Positions 5,765 through 7,511 of a stretch of 7,511 nucleotides of DNA are shown piece by piece (the first letter of the stretch is position 1; every line of letters starts with the position of its first letter). The DNA comes from an uncultured beta proteobacterium (GTDB taxonomy: Bacteria > Pseudomonadota > Gammaproteobacteria > Burkholderiales > Rhodocyclaceae), in assembly GCA_903953145.1 (NCBI GenBank), contig CAJBIL010000505.1:1-7511 (forward strand), read 5' to 3'. Under the pieces are notes generated by a model. It was not told the origin of the DNA and ran no database searches. It saw nothing but the letters and a program-made list of their open reading frames with translations. The position numbers and the translations under genes were made by a program.

Positions 5765-7003
5765 ATGCTCAAACGCATCAGTGTCCAGCAACTCACCGTC
5801 GGTATGCATCTCAAAGAATTTTGCGGCTCCTGGATGGAGCATCCGTTCTGGCGCAGTGGTTTTGTCATTACTGACCCGAAAGACATCAAAACAATCCTCG
5901 CCAGCAGCATCCGCGAGGTGTGGATCGATTGCTCAAAAGGGCTTGATGTAGCGCCGGGAGATACGGCTGTTTCCGAGCTTGAATCGGAAGCGCAGGTCGA
6001 TGCAGAGTTGCTCGTTGCGGCTGTTGAAACACGAGATGTCGCCCGTGTTTCAGCATCTGTAGAGCTTGCCCGTGCGGCCAAAATCTGTGCCAAGTCCAAG
6101 CAGGCGGTTGTTTCGATGTTTCAGGAAGCGCGTATGGGCAAGGCGGTTGATGCCGCCGGTGCGCAGCGGCTGGTTGAGGAAATTTCAGACTCAATAACGC
6201 GCAATCCCGGGGCTTTGATCAGTCTGGCACGTCTGAAAACAGCGGATGACTACACCTATATGCATTCGGTTGCTGTTTGCGCACTGATGGTTGCGCTCTC
6301 AAAACAGTTGAAACTTGACGAGGGGCAAACAAGGGCTGCGGGTGTTGCCGGCCTGCTGCACGACCTCGGCAAGGCCGCGATGCCTATGGAGGTGCTCAAC
6401 AAGCCGGGCAAGCTGACGGATGCAGAATTCAGCATCATCAAAAGCCATCCGGAAGAAGGTTACAAGATGTTGCTTGGCGGTACTGGGATTAGCGAGATGA
6501 CACTGGATGTCTGCCTGCATCACCACGAAAAAATCGACGGGTCCGGTTATCCGAAGCGGCTCAAAGGTGACGAAATCAGCCTTTACGCGAAAATGGGTGC
6601 TGTTTGTGATGTTTATGATGCAATCACCTCGAATCGCCCGTACAAGGCAGGTTGGGACCCTGCGGAATCCTTGCGCAAAATGGCTGAATGGACGAATGGC
6701 CATTTTGAGCCTGTGGTATTCCAGGCGTTTGTTAAAAGCCTGGGGATTTACCCGGTGGGTTCGCTGGTGAAACTCAATACAGGTCGGCTCGGAATTGTGG
6801 TTGAACAAGGGGAAAAATCGCTACTTACGCCTTTCGTCAAGGTTTTCTTCTCGACGAAATCAAATGCCCGCGTCAAACCGGAGGTTGTTGACCTTTCCCG
6901 TCCCGGTTGCCAGGAAAAGATTGTAGGGCGTGAAGATCCGGCCAAGTGGAATTTCCCCGATCTCAATGAATTGTGGTCGGGTCTCCCCGCTTCGCCTTGG
7001 TGA
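5765..7003 (+). CDS. DUF3391-HD-GYP protein, copy 2 (probable cyclic-di-GMP phosphodiesterase)
   Basis: Tandem paralogue of the gene just upstream, with exactly the same length (412 residues) and an alignment without gaps. I count about 78 differences, so about 81% identity. All metal and signature residues sit at the same positions: His167, HDLGK at 199-203, His228, HHHE 252-255, DGSGYP 258-263 and Asp282, so it should also be an active phosphodiesterase. The first 30 residues are identical between copies although about ten of their codons differ, so selection holds this end of DUF3391. Differences cluster at residues 83-105, after the first part of DUF3391, and at 240-246, just before the HHHE motif. 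Only 37 bases separate the two genes, with no promoter and no clear Shine-Dalgarno sequence, so co-transcription is likely. No signal peptide or membrane segment is seen. Confidence 0.93.
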   Translation: MLKRISVQQLTVGMHLKEFCGSWMEHPFWRSGFVITDPKDIKTILASSIREVWIDCSKGLDVAPGDTAVSELESEAQVDAELLVAAVETRDVARVSASVELARAAKICAKSKQAVVSMFQEARMGKAVDAAGAQRLVEEISDSITRNPGALISLARLKTADDYTYMHSVAVCALMVALSKQLKLDEGQTRAAGVAGLLHDLGKAAMPMEVLNKPGKLTDAEFSIIKSHPEEGYKMLLGGTGISEMTLDVCLHHHEKIDGSGYPKRLKGDEISLYAKMGAVCDVYDAITSNRPYKAGWDPAESLRKMAEWTNGHFEPVVFQAFVKSLGIYPVGSLVKLNTGRLGIVVEQGEKSLLTPFVKVFFSTKSNARVKPEVVDLSRPGCQEKIVGREDPAKWNFPDLNELWSGLPASPW

Positions 7004-7030
7004 TCGTTTTAGTCTTTCCGAACAATACGA

Positions 7031-7511
7031 ATGCCGCAGCCAAGCGAAAGCGCCCGTAAAAACCTGCACCGTTTTGTGCTGCGCTACCTGATCAGCGATG
7101 CGCCGCCGCTATCAACCGGCGAACGCTGGCGCAGCGCCGTCGCCGCACTGGCCGGCATGCTCCTGTTGCAGGGCATTCTGGCGGTTATCCCGGTGGGCGG
7201 TGAGATCAGCCATCTGCTCGCCCCGCTGGGCGCTACGTCAATCATCCTGTTTGCCTTGCCGCACAGCCCGCTCGGCCAGCCGTGGCCGCTGGCCGGCGGC
7301 TTGTTGCTGTCGGCGCTGATCGGTTGGCTCTGCGGCAGCTGGATTCACCCGGAAGCGCTGGCGATTGCCGTCGCGCTTGGGCTGGCTGTGTGGGTGATGG
7401 CCAGCCTGCGTTGTATTCACCCACCGGGCGGGGCGATGGCGATTGTTTGTGTGCTCGGCGCGGCGCATCCCGATTTGCTGCTGACGGCGGCGCTCAATGT
7501 GCTGGCGATGC
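7031..7511 (+). CDS. HPP-family membrane protein, N-terminal part (3' end outside window)
   Basis: An open frame runs from the ATG at 7031 off the right edge (160 codons seen). The translation begins MPQPSESARKNLHRF and carries features of the HPP family of integral membrane proteins: LLAPLGATSIILFALPHSPLGQP (about residues 62-84, given here as three joined family signatures LLAPLGA, SIILFA and PHSPLGQP) and the name-giving motif in CIHPPGGAMA. At least four hydrophobic segments are present, at about 35-52, 61-77, 86-103 and 108-125, with another beginning after the HPP motif. The family is thought to include membrane transporters, with nitrite transport described for a plastid or cyanobacterial member; the substrate here is unknown. 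It starts 27 bases after the second HD-GYP gene with no Shine-Dalgarno sequence evident. The DNA is much richer in G+C (about 62-75% in sampled lines) than the preceding genes (about 52-55%). Confidence 0.85.
   Translation, partial: MPQPSESARKNLHRFVLRYLISDAPPLSTGERWRSAVAALAGMLLLQGILAVIPVGGEISHLLAPLGATSIILFALPHSPLGQPWPLAGGLLLSALIGWLCGSWIHPEALAIAVALGLAVWVMASLRCIHPPGGAMAIVCVLGAAHPDLLLTAALNVLAM

Larger units (their letters stand above)
4438..7003 (+). repeat. Tandem gene duplication (two HD-GYP units)
   Basis: Unit 1 runs from about 4438 to 5727 and unit 2 from about 5746 to 7003. Each unit is one HD-GYP gene preceded by TTARAACAGCGT (4438-4449 and 5746-5757, 11 of 12 bases the same), probably a remnant of the copied upstream region. 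The distance from this element to the ATG is 39 bases in unit 1 and 7 in unit 2, so about 32 leader bases were gained or lost after copying. Many synonymous changes show that the duplication is not recent. Confidence 0.75.

Noticed and set aside
6299..6808. Minus-strand open frame of 169 codons within the second HD-GYP gene
   Set aside because: It is antisense to the conserved HD-GYP core and has no equivalent of similar extent in the first copy, so it is a shadow.
1..7511. CRISPR array, tRNA, insertion sequence, prophage or toxin-antitoxin pair
   Set aside because: I found no regularly spaced repeats, tRNA-like folds, transposase motifs or small paired genes on either strand.

Overview
The window looks like chromosomal DNA of a betaproteobacterium, probably in the Rhodocyclales (Dechloromonas/Azonexus-like). 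This rests on protein style, on the order pcm-like methyltransferase, rhodanese, tolC, and on the DUF3391-HD-GYP proteins; no marker gene is present, so the placement is inference. All supported genes lie on the plus strand. No RNA gene, CRISPR array, insertion sequence or phage gene was seen.

Layout. (1) Positions 1-1020 hold the C-terminal part of an RND efflux permease that starts outside the window. (2) A 63-base gap (1021-1083) carries a plausible extended -10 promoter with a 7-bp inverted repeat lying across it. (3) Positions 1084-3466 form a tight three-gene cluster: a protein-L-isoaspartate methyltransferase-like gene, a single-domain rhodanese and a TolC-family outer-membrane channel, separated by 11 and 14 bases. 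(4) After an 88-base gap without a convincing promoter or terminator, a transglutaminase-like cysteine protease family gene (3555-4418) starts behind a very strong Shine-Dalgarno sequence. (5) Positions 4489-7003 hold two tandem, same-length, gap-free copies of a DUF3391-HD-GYP protein (412 residues each, about 81% identical by hand count). Both keep the metal-binding and GYP motifs expected of cyclic-di-GMP phosphodiesterases. (6) From 7031 to the right edge runs the N-terminal part of an HPP-family membrane protein, in DNA much richer in G+C than the rest.

How the genes may work together. The RND permease and the TolC channel could be the inner and outer parts of one tripartite pump, but TolC has its own cluster and may serve several exporters. 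The HD-GYP pair would lower cyclic di-GMP in the cytoplasm; no sensor or diguanylate cyclase is visible beside it.

I see no clear new multi-gene system. The observations most worth following are the conserved HD-GYP duplication with two focused patches of divergence, the departure of the methyltransferase from the usual active-site motif, and the operator-like repeat over the pcm-like promoter.
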